Shown here piece after piece: positions 25,745 through 35,802 of a stretch of 64,000 bases of DNA. The notes below the pieces were generated by a model, which did no database searches, had not been told where the DNA came from, and worked only from the letters and a program-made list of their open reading frames with translations. The DNA comes from Leuctra nigra. Taxonomy: Eukaryota > Arthropoda > Insecta > Plecoptera > Leuctridae. How positions within the stretch are numbered: the first letter of the stretch is position 1; every line of letters starts with the position of its first letter. The stretch covers positions 27,375,997-27,439,996 of the forward strand of contig OW203765.1 in NCBI GenBank assembly GCA_934045905.1, read 5' to 3'. A program made the translations under genes and the position numbers.

Positions 25745-26961
25745 TAGGATGTATTATGTGGATTTATGTTTGTGTTTATGATTGTATGTTTTATGTTCAG
25801 TTCTGATCCCACGGAAAAAATATGAAATTTTATCATTGTGTGTGAATTCAGTGAGCAGTCATTAAATTATTCAGTAATTAATTATGAAGATGTATTAATG
25901 TGACTGCCAGAGGTCACCACTGACCCCAGGAGCAAATCTCTAAATGATATCAAAGCTAAATCTCTTCCACCAAATTCATGCTTTTATAACAAAATGCTTA
26001 ATTCCACCCAAATATTCCTGGCTCGACTATAATGGTATAGGTAGCTTTTGATCTTGTGGGCCATCAATGAGACAAGCACTGATGATTTCAATCATTTACT
26101 TTGGGGATGAGGAAGGGGTGCAATCAAAACTTGGGGTGGGCACAACAAATGTACACGAAACAGTATTTTATCATCGGAATATAGGTACTAACAACGGATT
26201 TTTGTGTCTTCTTTGAAAATAAAATTATATGTATACTTTCACACTTTTTCTTAATTTTACCGAAAAGAGCAAATCTCTTCTTTGCAATATCAGAACATAA
26301 TAGGAAATGATATGCTACCTACAATTAAAAAAAAAATTAATTTGCATTAAATAAACTAAGAATTGTTAACATTTTAATAGTTTACTTGATAAGTTAATAG
26401 TATCTAGATATATAGATACAGAATATTAAAAGTATCTTCTCTTGAGTATCTATAGATAAGTAATGTAGGTATCTACTATCTAGATACATAACAAAACAGA
26501 CTCCATCCCAGTAGATTCGGTACAAGTGAACTTCGAAGACAATTTGCACAAAATTAACTCAAATAGGTAACTCATAACCATTATTTCTTAAATTAGATGA
26601 AAATTGGGACATAATTTACATAATAATAGAAATCTGTAAAATTGAAAGGGGAGCCGAATCTCGTAAAAATGTAGATAAAAATTACAGGATTAATAAAAAG
26701 TAACTAAAAGTGATAATATAAACAATTATATTGGAATTATTAAATTTAGATCTTCAACATTTTACGGACATTTTATGGTTATCCCTTCAAATGATCACTT
26801 CTTCCTTGACGCATTCTGTCTTCCTCTATTCCCAAGATCTATTAGACAATTATAGATAAAACACATTTTCTAGTAGGTAAATAAGATCTAATGAAAAGTT
26901 GGCTAACTCTAATGTGCTGCGATAACATTGTAGAATCTCGTGCAGTAATATTCCATCAGAT
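25745..26961. other. AT-rich stretch without recognised content
   Basis: It lies beyond the 3' end of the odorant receptor. I see no frame, repeat or motif I can name apart from short tatctagata repeats near 26400-26490. Confidence 0.5.
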
Positions 26962-27021
26962 TTATGGTTTGTCGACCAGAGTTGAAAGAACAGAGTAGAA
27001 GCTGTGGGAGGCTTGAATCAC
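26962..27021 (-). pseudogene. Odorant receptor last exon
   Basis: Acceptor tttttacag, 19 codons VIQASHSFYSVLSTLVDKP, then TAA at 26964-26962. The S-x-S/H-F/Y-S-V-L pattern is the usual C-terminus of insect odorant receptors, and the phase fits exon 6. Confidence 0.8.
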
Positions 27022-27279
27022 CTGTAAAAATAAATACAATTGCAGCTACATTCAATTATTTCTTGGACTTGGGCTTTTCGAAATGTTCGTAAATGTGAAT
27101 CAAAAATCAAGACAAAACTTCTGTGCAAATAGTTTTATTTAATTTTTTGAAGTGTTGAGTACATCACAATAATGAATACTATCTGAAAAAATGGTCGATC
27201 GCTCCAGCCACCATGTTTAACATCGTAATTTGAATTCTTTATCATATACCCTGATGATTATAAATAGATGAAAACTTAC

Positions 27280-27435
27280 GCTAAAATATGTATCCATATT
27301 AAAAGGAACGAAAGCAGCCGCATTGAAAACAAAAGGCTGGTTGGCCATCGACATCATGATCTGCATTGATCGCTTGAAGCTTTCCGACGCTTCGACCCAA
27401 TCACAACCGTAGACAGCCTCCCTCACTGCTTCACT
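27280..27435 (-). pseudogene. Odorant receptor exon 6, the only full-length copy
   Basis: 156 nt, 52 codons: SEAVREAVYGCDWVEASESF, then KRSMQIMMSMANQP, FVFNAAAFVPFNMDTYFS, donor AGC/GTAAGT. It matches the family's penultimate region (Y-x-C-x-W, Asn-rich helix start). It is the last unit of the 119-bp array; the other 31 stop at ANQP. Confidence 0.85.
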
Positions 27436-30400
27436 CTGTAACACGGGACAACAGGTTGATTAGCCATCGACATCATGATCCGCATTGATCGCTTGAAGCT
27501 TTCCGACGCTTCGACCCAATCGCAACCGTAGACAGCCTCCCTCACTGCTGCACTCTGTAACACGGGACAACAGGTTGATTAGCCATCGACATCATGATCC
27601 GCATTGATCGCTTGAAGCTTTCCGACGCTTCGACCCAATCACAACCGTAGACAGCCTCCCTCACAGCTTCACTCTGTAACACGGGGCAACAGGTTGATTA
27701 GCCATCGACATCATGATCCGCATTGATCGCTTGAAGCTTTCCGACGCTTCGACCCAATCACAACCGTAGACAGCCTCCCTCACTGCTTCACTCTGTAACA
27801 CGGGACAACAGGTTGATTAGCCATCGACATCATGATCTGCATTGATCGCTTGAAGCTTTCCGACGCTTCGACCCAATCGCAACCGTAGACAGCCTCCCTC
27901 ACTACTTCACTCTGTAACACGGGACAACAGGTTGATTAGCCATCGACATCATGATCTGCATTGATCGCTTGAAGCTTACTGACGCTTCGAACCAATCACA
28001 GCCATAGACAGCCTCCCTCACTGCTTCACTCTGTAACACGGGACAACTGGTTGATTAGCCATCGACATCATAATCCGCATTGATCGCTTGAAGCTCTCCG
28101 ACGCTTCGACCCAATCACAACCGTAGACAGCCTCCCTCACTGCTTCACTCTGTAACACGGGGCAACAGGTTGATTAGCCATCGACATCATGATCCGCATT
28201 GATCGCTTGAAGCTTTCCGACGCTTCGACCCAATCGCAACCGTAGACAGCCTCCCTCACTGCTTCACTCTGTAACACGGGACAACAGGTTGATAAGCCAT
28301 CGACATCATGATCTGCATTGATCGCTTGAAGCTTTCCGACGCTTCGACCCAATCGCAACCGTAGAAAGCCTCCCTCACTGCTTCACTCTGTAACACGGGA
28401 CAACAGGTTGATTAGCCATCGACATCATGACCTGCATTGATCGCTTGAAGCTTTCTGACGCTTCGAACCAATCACAGCCATAGACAGCCTCCCTCACTGC
28501 TTCACTCTGTAACACGGGACAACAGGTTGATTAGCCATCGACATCATGATCTGCATTGATCGCTTGAAGTTTTCTGACGCTTCGAACCAATCACAGCCAT
28601 AGACAGCCTCCCTCACTGCTTCACTCTGTAACACGGGACAACAGGTTGATTAGCCATCGACATCATGATCTGCATTGATCGCTTGAAGCTTTCCGACGCT
28701 TCGACCCAATCGCAACCGTAGACAGCCTCCCTCACTGCTGCACTCTGTAACACGGGGCAACAGGTTGATTAGCCATCGACATCATGATCCGCATTGATCG
28801 CTGGAAGCTTTCCGACGCTTCGACCCAATCGCAACCGTAGACAGCCTCCCTCACTGCTTCACTCTGTAACACGGGACAACAGGTTGATTAGCCATCGACA
28901 TCATGATCTGCATTGATCGCTTGAAGCTTTCCGACGCTTTGACCCAATCGCAACCGTAGACAGCCTTCCTCACTGCTTCACTCTGTAACACGGGACAACA
29001 GGTTGATTAGCCATCGACATCATGATCTGCATTGATCGCTTGAAGCTTTCTGACGCTTCGAACCAATCACAGCCATAGACAGCCTCCCACACTGCTTCAC
29101 TCTGTAACACGGGACAACAGGTTGATTAGCCATCGACATCATGATCTGCATTGATCGCTTGAAGCTTTCCGACGCTTCGACCCAATCGCAACCGTAGACA
29201 GCCTCCCTCACTGCTTCACTCTGTAACACGGGGCAACAGGTTGATTAGCCATCGACATCATGATCTGCATTGATCGCTTGAAGCTTTCCGACGCTTCGAC
29301 CCAATCACAACCGTAGACAGCCTCCCTCACTGCTTCACTCTGTAACACGGGACAACAGGTTGATTAGCCATCGACATCATGATCTGCATTGATCGCTTGA
29401 AGCTTTCCGACGCTTCGACCCAATCGCAACCGTAGACAGCCTCCCTCACTGCTTCACTCTGTAACACGGGTCAACAGGTTGATTAGCCATCGACATCATG
29501 ATCTGCATTGATCTCTTGAAGCTTTCCGACGCTTCGACCCAATCACAACCGTAGACAGCCTCCCTCACTGCTTCACTCTGTAACACGGGACAACAGGTTG
29601 ATTAGCCATCGACATCATGATCTGCATTGATCGCTTGAAGCTTTCCGACGCTTCGACCCAATCGCAACCGTAGACAGCCTCCCTCACTGCTTCACTCTGT
29701 TACACGGGACAACAGGTTGATTAGCCATCGGCATCATGATCTGCATTGATCGCTTGTAGCTTTCTGACGCTTCGAACCAATCACAGCCATAGACAGCCTC
29801 CCTCACTGCTTCACTCTGTAACACGGGACAACAGGTTGATTAGCCATCGACATCATGATCTGCATTGATCGCTTGAAGCTTTCCGACGCTTCGACCCAAT
29901 CGCAACCGTAGACAGCCTCCCTCACTGCTTCACTCTGTAACACGGGGCAACAGGTTGATTAGCCATCGACATCATGATCCGCATTGATCGCTTGAAGCTT
30001 TCCGACGCTTCGACCCAATCGCAACCGTAGACAGCCTCCCTCACTGCTTCACTCTGTAACACGGGACAACAGGTTGATTAGCCATCGACATCATGATCTG
30101 CATTGATCGCTTGAAGCTTTCCGACGCTTCGACCCAATCGCAACCGTAGACAGCCTTCCTCACTGCTTCACTCTGTAACACGGGACAACAGGTTGATTAG
30201 CCATGGACATCATGATCTGCATTGATCGCTTGAAGCTTTCCGACGCTTCGACTTAATCACAACCGTAGACAGCCTCCCTCACTGCTTCACTCTGTAACAC
30301 GGGGCAACAGGTTGATTAGCCATCGACATCATGATCCGCATTGATCGCTTGAAGCTTTCCGACGCTTCGACCCAATCGCAACCGTAGACAGCCTCCCTCA

Positions 30401-31141
30401 CTGCTTCACTCTGTAACACGGGACAACAGGTTGATTAGCCATCGACATCATGATCTGCATTGATCGCTTGAAGCTTTCCGACGCTTCGACCCAATCGCAA
30501 CCGTAGACAGCCTCCCTCACTGCTTCACTCTGTAACACGGGACAACAGGTTGATTAGCCATCGACATCATGATCTGCATTGATCGCTTGAAGCTTTCTGA
30601 CGCTTCGAACCAATCACAGCCATAGACAGCCTCCCTCACTGCTTCACTCTGTAACACGGGACAACAGGTTTATTAGCCATCGACATCATGATCTGCATTG
30701 ATCGCTTGAAGCTTTCCGACGCTTCGACCCAATCGCAACCGTAGACAGCCTCCCTCACTGCTTCACTCTGTAACACGGGGCAACAGGTTGATTAGCCATC
30801 GACATCATGATCTGCATTGATCGCTTGAAGCTTTCCGACGCTTCGACTTAATCACAACCGTAGACAGCCTCCCTCACTGCTTCACTCTTTAACACGGGAC
30901 AACAGGTTGATTAGCCATCGACATCATGATCTGAATTGATCGCTTGAAGCTTTCCGACGCTTCGACCCAATCACAACCGTAGACAGCCTCCCTCACTGCT
31001 TCACTCTGTAACACGGGACATCAGGTTGATTAGCCATCGACATCATGATCTGCATTGATCGCTTGAAGCTTTCCGACGCTTCGACCCAATCGCAACCGTA
31101 GACAGCCTCCCTCACTGCTTCACTCTGTAACACGGGACAAC
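27334..31141 (-). repeat. 32 x 119-bp tandem array of a partial odorant-receptor exon
   Basis: Exon-start positions run from 31124 to 27435 in 31 steps of exactly 119 bp, 3808 bp in all. On the minus strand each unit is a 17-base 3' splice-site tail (GTTGTCCCGTGTTACAG) followed by 102 bases (34 codons, SEAV... to ANQP) of the penultimate receptor exon. The unit length is not a multiple of three, so reading from one unit into the next shifts frame and meets stops. Two sequence types occur: a common one (GCDWV) and a rarer one (GCDWF; near 27974, 28451, 28569, 29046, 29760, 30593). Confidence 0.95.
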
Positions 31142-31263
31142 AGGTTGAGATTATTATGACAATTGAATCGACAGGTCCACTTATAGTCGAGAATAAAACT
31201 GGACAACATTGTTGTGCGGCCTGTAGCGACGTTATTAATCGAATGTTTTAGAATCTCTGTTAC

Positions 31264-31368
31264 CTGCTCTGTTAGTTGATCGAAGGTATAATTGAAGAAC
31301 CCATAAAATGACAACGTAATGAAAACTGTTATAATACAAAACAATTTAAATGCATCCATTGGTTGTAC
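31264..31368 (-). pseudogene. Odorant receptor exon 5
   Basis: Acceptor tttcag, 105 nt (35 codons, VQPMDAFKLF... to FDQLTEQ), donor CAG/GTAACA at 31263. It holds a hydrophobic segment (CIITVFITLSFYGFF) and the DQLTEQ motif that precedes the conserved Ser-rich junction in this family. The short intron to the first array unit runs 31263-31125. Confidence 0.8.
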
Positions 31369-31494
31369 CTGAAACAAATAAATCAATAATTATAACCATT
31401 TCCGACCATTCCCGACCATTCCCGATTCCCGAAGTATACTCGGAAAACGCTCTGTGTAACGTGTTGATGAGCGAGCCTATTTAAAAACAAGTAT

Positions 31495-31758
31495 GGCTCA
31501 GTGGTAACGCTCTGAACTTGTATTCTGGAGGCCCGGGTTCGATTCCCGCGGCCGTCCTTCCTGATTGGGTTTTTTTTCATGGTATTCCCTCAGTCGAGAG
31601 GCACATTCTGGGAAGCTCCCCAACTAATAGGCCACGACCGCCTCCTTCCCACCTACCATCCTTACCTACACTTCACCATCGTCTCCCAATCATCATCATA
31701 GTCATTCATCCGTCGCCATTAGCCTCGCTGCAGAACAGTGCGACGTTAAGCCACAATG
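31495..31758 (+). mobile_element. tRNA-derived SINE, family 1
   Basis: The head is tRNA-like: A box TGGCTCAGTGGTAACGC and B box GGTTCGATTCC. It is followed by ccctcagtcgagaggcac and a 3' part ending catccgtcgccattagcctc gctgcagaacagtgcgacg. A second full copy is at 52777-53042. Confidence 0.75.
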
Positions 31759-32075
31759 AAAACAAAAATGTATGTGTTTGACCTCTATACAGACCTTGGA
31801 AAAAATCGCAACGAAATCGTCAAAAAAGCGGTGATAAAATACCTGACATATTCTTCAAGAAAATTGACAAATATTTACAAAACACGCATAATGTCCGTAA
31901 AATAAAAATGTCAATAACTTTTGTAGTTAACGACAGATAAGTCTGAAATTTGACCCCCAAAAAACATTTCAAATGTTGGTCCCGAAGACCTTGCATCATT
32001 TGAGAAGTTGATCGGTAAAAGGGTTCCTGGTTAAATTTAAAAAAATCACAGGATTTCTGTTCAAAATTATATAGG

Positions 32076-32497
32076 ATATAGATTATTATGGTTTAACGGC
32101 GCGTCAACAGCGAGGTTATTTGCGCACATAATTTTGTTTACTATTAACTTTGCTGATTATAAGTGGAGGACATGGGGAGGGGTCGACCTAACGGGCCCGT
32201 TCCGGGGGAGTCCAGCACTGGTGGGAAGGCTAGACCTGAATGGGGACGGACCGTGGGGTCTGGGGATTCGGGCCGGGGGGACCCTATTTCATGGGGGATC
32301 GCCCTCTCGAGGGGGAAGGCAGGCCCGAGGGGACCGCAAATTCAAGGGAGGATATGGGTAGGTCGACCCTGGCTGCCTTTGTCTGTACCTCACCCCTGAC
32401 CGGACTGGCATGAGAAGCCCTTACACATGAGCATATGCTCGCCGGCGTAGTTGTAGAGGATCATTGGCCAACCGCGACAAGGTGACAGCTGTTGGGG
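32076..32497 (-). mobile_element. GC-rich retro-inserted repeat, copy 1
   Basis: 422 bp flanked by the 12-bp duplication AAATTATATAGG (32064-32075 and 32498-32509). Its inverse matches 55135-55585, with gcatatgctcatgtgtaagg, and ends in a TAATCTAT-like tail. The long, variable duplication and the tail suggest LINE-mediated insertion. Family not recognised. Confidence 0.6.
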
Positions 32498-32684
32498 AAA
32501 TTATATAGGTACACGAGACCACATACATTTCATTAGTACCTATGTGGTGTAATATTTCAGATCGAGATTTTCAGATTTTCAGATTTCAGAATAGTTTGAC
32601 CTTAGGCTCTGCTAACAAGAAAAATAAAACAGAGTAAGTGGCTTTGAGACACTCACATTCAATTAAAAATCACACTGCAATACT

Positions 32685-32942
32685 TTTTTTAATTGAGCGA
32701 GCGTCTCCATTCGGCTCCTTTGGACACTTTCTTTTTTTTGTCCAGACGCTACAAGTCATATCTATGGCTGTAGATGGCTATTCTCTGTTACAATTAAAAA
32801 ACAGGTACTTTTATTTTGATTGAGTGGATCGTATTTCAATGCAATGGGTGTATACTATGATTTCTGCGCGTTACGACATTCCGGTTGGAGATGTCGCGCG
32901 TTTCGGTGCTCGCTCATCAACGCGTACACCGAGTGTTTTCCT
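32685..32942. mobile_element. Helitron-like repeat, inverse internally deleted copy
   Basis: The left end, tttaattgagcgagcgtctc, and the right end, gctcgctcatcaacgcgtac then cgagtgttttcctag, are the family termini, only about 250 bases apart. Confidence 0.55.
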
Positions 32943-33350
32943 AGTTAAGTGCATAGCTTACCGAAGAAACGTAAACCAACACCAAAGATATGGTCGTTAC
33001 ACAAAACAACACGGCGCTCATACTACATGGTTGGAGTATGTCTTCCATATCGCTTGACATCCTATAACAATGAGATTAGGGTTCCACATTTTCCGAACCA
33101 AAAGATCTTGATGAAAAACCGCTTTTTTCGTTTTTTTCCGAAAAAACACGGGCATTTTGGGAAAAATTGATTTTTTTGCATGTATCGTAACATTTTTTTT
33201 GGTACCACGACGAATTAATTTTTAGATACTGCACAAAAGAAAGTCTTTCACCAAAATTTGGATTGTTACACGTCCTTTTCTGTACTAAAATAGAATGCCA
33301 TTTTAAGGTGCTGCAAGCGCGAGCGATTTTTCTGCTTTTTGTAGACACTT

Positions 33351-33645
33351 TTTGCGATACGATTGGAGACGAAATGGGTAGACCAAATTATTTGAAATTT
33401 TAATCGTGATTAGATAAAAGACAAACTTAGGGTTATCCCTTGGTACATTTTAAATTTTTTGTTTCGTTAATTAGTAATAATTAGTGGATTTTTTGTGAAA
33501 AATTAGCTATTTTCTCGTCTCCCTGGGTGCCGTATAAAATTAAATTTCAAAAATGTGCCAAGGGATAACCCTAAGTTTGTCTTTCATCTAATCATGATTA
33601 AAATTTGAGATCAATTGGTCTCCAATCGTATCGCAAATTTCATCG
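33351..33645. repeat. Palindromic hairpin repeat, arms about 105 bases
   Basis: The left arm tttgcgatacgattggagac...aaacttagggttatccctt and the right arm aagggataaccctaagttt...gtctccaatcgtatcgcaaa are inverses with few mismatches. The loop is about 85 AT-rich bases. It lies in the receptor gap where exon 4 was expected. Confidence 0.75.
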
Positions 33646-34368
33646 TTTTGCGCGGTTTTGTTGAATAACCAGCACCTAATTAACGATGCAATAAGCAAAA
33701 ATTAAAAAGTGCTACTAATAAACAATCAGACTGATCATGTGAACATCCTGTAAAAGTTACACTCACTTACGACACAATTTTTCTCTCTCAATTTTCTAAA
33801 ACGGCCGAGCGCTAGTATCACCTTAAGTAATTTCTTAACTTAGCCGTGAGTTGACGTTTTAAAAATCTCCCGCCTTTTGCAAAGCAGTGGGAGTGTCCTC
33901 TTACAGCTTCTATCCCATATGGCAGGATTTAGCCATATTCGTGTTACCATTTCTAAATTTACAATATGATTTCATTCATATAATATTATTATCAGTTTTC
34001 TATTTCGAGAATCTCAATAAATGTATCATTTACAATGTATTGAGAATGCATTTCCTTATTGACTGTGAAATACCTTGGACTGTAGTATTATTAAAATCTA
34101 CATTGTCCATTTCTCAAAGTCGTGCTCATGCCAAAATATAGTTTAAATCCTCCAATATATAATTTTTACATAAAAAGTTACTAAGAACCAATAAAATAAT
34201 AATTTTCAATTTTTCCCCAAAAACCCATTTTTTCCCACCTCCAGGAAAAAAAAGCTCGGATTTTTCAGAAAAAAACGGGTTTTTTCCACACTCCCCTAAA
34301 TGAGATACACGTTATTAAGACAGATTGCAATTGTGTTAGGTTGTACTTAACGCGTCAGTATTCCTCAC

Positions 34369-34972
34369 TTGAGCAGCGCCTGATGATGCTGGATGCATTC
34401 TTTCAGACGAGATTCCATCTCCAAGTCAAGCTCACGCTTCTCTTCATCAGCTTTGTATCTGATTGGATACCGGAGCGCTCCTATCACCTTCCATGCCCTT
34501 GGTCTCTCATACGAGACTCGCTCAGCTGGTGTTCGACTGTTCTCAAGCTTGGCCATGATGTGCTCGAGACTGTCAGCTCCTCCTTGACTTAACTCCATCA
34601 CACCTCGCTCAGCTGGTGTTCGACTGTTCTCAGTCTTCTGGCGAAGCTTGGCAATGATGTGCTCAAGACTGTCAGCTCCTCATTGACTTAACTCCATCAC
34701 ACCTTAACTCCATCACACCTCGCTCAGCTGGTGTTCGACTGTTCTCAGTCTTCTGGCGACGCTTGGCCATGATGTGCTCGAGACTGTCAGCTCGGTTATG
34801 CAACAATTTGTCGTGCAGAACTCGGAATTGGAAAGTCAAATTGAGAATGAATGTAAATATTATTAGCTGCTCAGCAAAGAATATACCAATTGAAGTTGTC
34901 CATGTGACCATAAACATCAGTGATGTCAATTCCATGTTTGGTGATGATGTGTTGTCATAAGGAAGAGACATT
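34369..34972 (-). pseudogene. Odorant receptor exon 3 with internal triplication and frameshift
   Basis: Acceptor tgcag, then A ATG TCT CTT; it encodes SLPYDNTSSPNMELTSLM, a membrane helix (FFAEQLIIFTFILNLTF) and the block RADSLEHIMAK...NSRTPAER. It ends in LKECIQHHQALLK at donor AA/GTGAGG. The ADSLEHIMAK block occurs three times, with repeat starts on the plus strand at 34519, 34606 and 34721. Spacings are 87 and 115 bp: 99 bp less a 12-bp deletion, and 99 bp plus a 16-bp duplication. The 16-bp piece shifts the frame and gives a stop. With one block only, the exon would be 402 nt and phase-correct. Confidence 0.8.
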
Positions 34973-35051
34973 CTGCAATATAAATACGTCTTTGATACCT
35001 ATTGGATTTTATGGAATTCCACTCCTCCGCTCTCTATCAAGTGAATGATAT

Positions 35052-35650
35052 CCTGCAACGCGTTACTTTTTTGTAACTTTTACAGTAACGCGTTCCTGCT
35101 ATGATAGAAGTAACTTAGTAACGTGGAAAGTTCCTTTTTGTTGTGGAACTTTCACATTTATAAAAGTTCCTTTTGCAGTTACTTTTAGAGCAGAATGTAC
35201 CTTCCCTCAACATTCAAAACTACACCATTTCCGCCCTCAAATATGTACCTGATTTTCTGTGATAAGGAATTTTAGGCCACCTGCACAAAACCGCATTCCA
35301 ATCACGCCGTTCATGCTTAGTGCGTCACCAGTTCGCCCTCTCACTTGCACTTGACCAACCCTGCCGTGGCATGGGGGGGGGGGGGGGGGGGGGGGGGGGT
35401 AGAATTAGATGCAAGACTTCTTACTGGGAGGAATTTCGTTGAAAATTTTGTTTTCCACAGAGAAAAATTACGGCCTGAATTTGTGTTTTAGCAAATTAGC
35501 TGCATTCCGGAAATAAAATGGTCAAGTAACTTTCAAAGTAACTTTTCATTGAAAAGGAACTTCCAGTTCCTCTGATTAGTTGAGGAACTTTAACTTTAAC
35601 TAGTTCCTTTTTTTCGGAAAGTAACGTAACTTTAACGCGTTCCTATTTTT
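35052..35650. repeat. GTAAC-rich element, possible relative of the 49.6-kb hAT-like element
   Basis: The ends are rich in aacgcgttactttt and agtaacgtaactttaacgcg in inverted relation. A 27-base poly(G) run at 35373-35399 sits inside. Target duplications were not resolved. Confidence 0.4.
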
Positions 35651-35802
35651 TTTCAGCTCTGGCTGAACCGAGTCTAGAGACCAGGAGGTATATTCTAGAA
35701 CGTTTTCCCAAATCCATTTGACGGAATCCGTGCCACGGCCATAAGGAAGAGGGTTGAGTAGTGAGCGTGGCCTTGAAGAGTTTTAAAATCGATGTTTATC
35801 AA

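Larger units (their letters stand above)
31438..32640. mobile_element. Helitron-like repeat with two later insertions
   Basis: The pieces 31438-31492, 31765-32075 and 32510-32640 together follow the family order (ggaaaacgctctgtgtaac, ttggtcccgaagaccttgca, acgagaccacat, caagaaaaataaaacagag). A SINE (31495-31758) and a retro-insert (32076-32497) split it. Confidence 0.55.

Noticed and set aside
28137..29229. Small proteins with SEAVREAVYGCDW as separate genes
   Set aside because: They are single units of the exon array read across a junction into the wrong frame; they lack starts and ends of their own.
27420..31140. Possible CRISPR-like array
   Set aside because: Units are contiguous copies with no unique spacers, and each is a piece of a receptor exon in an insect genome.
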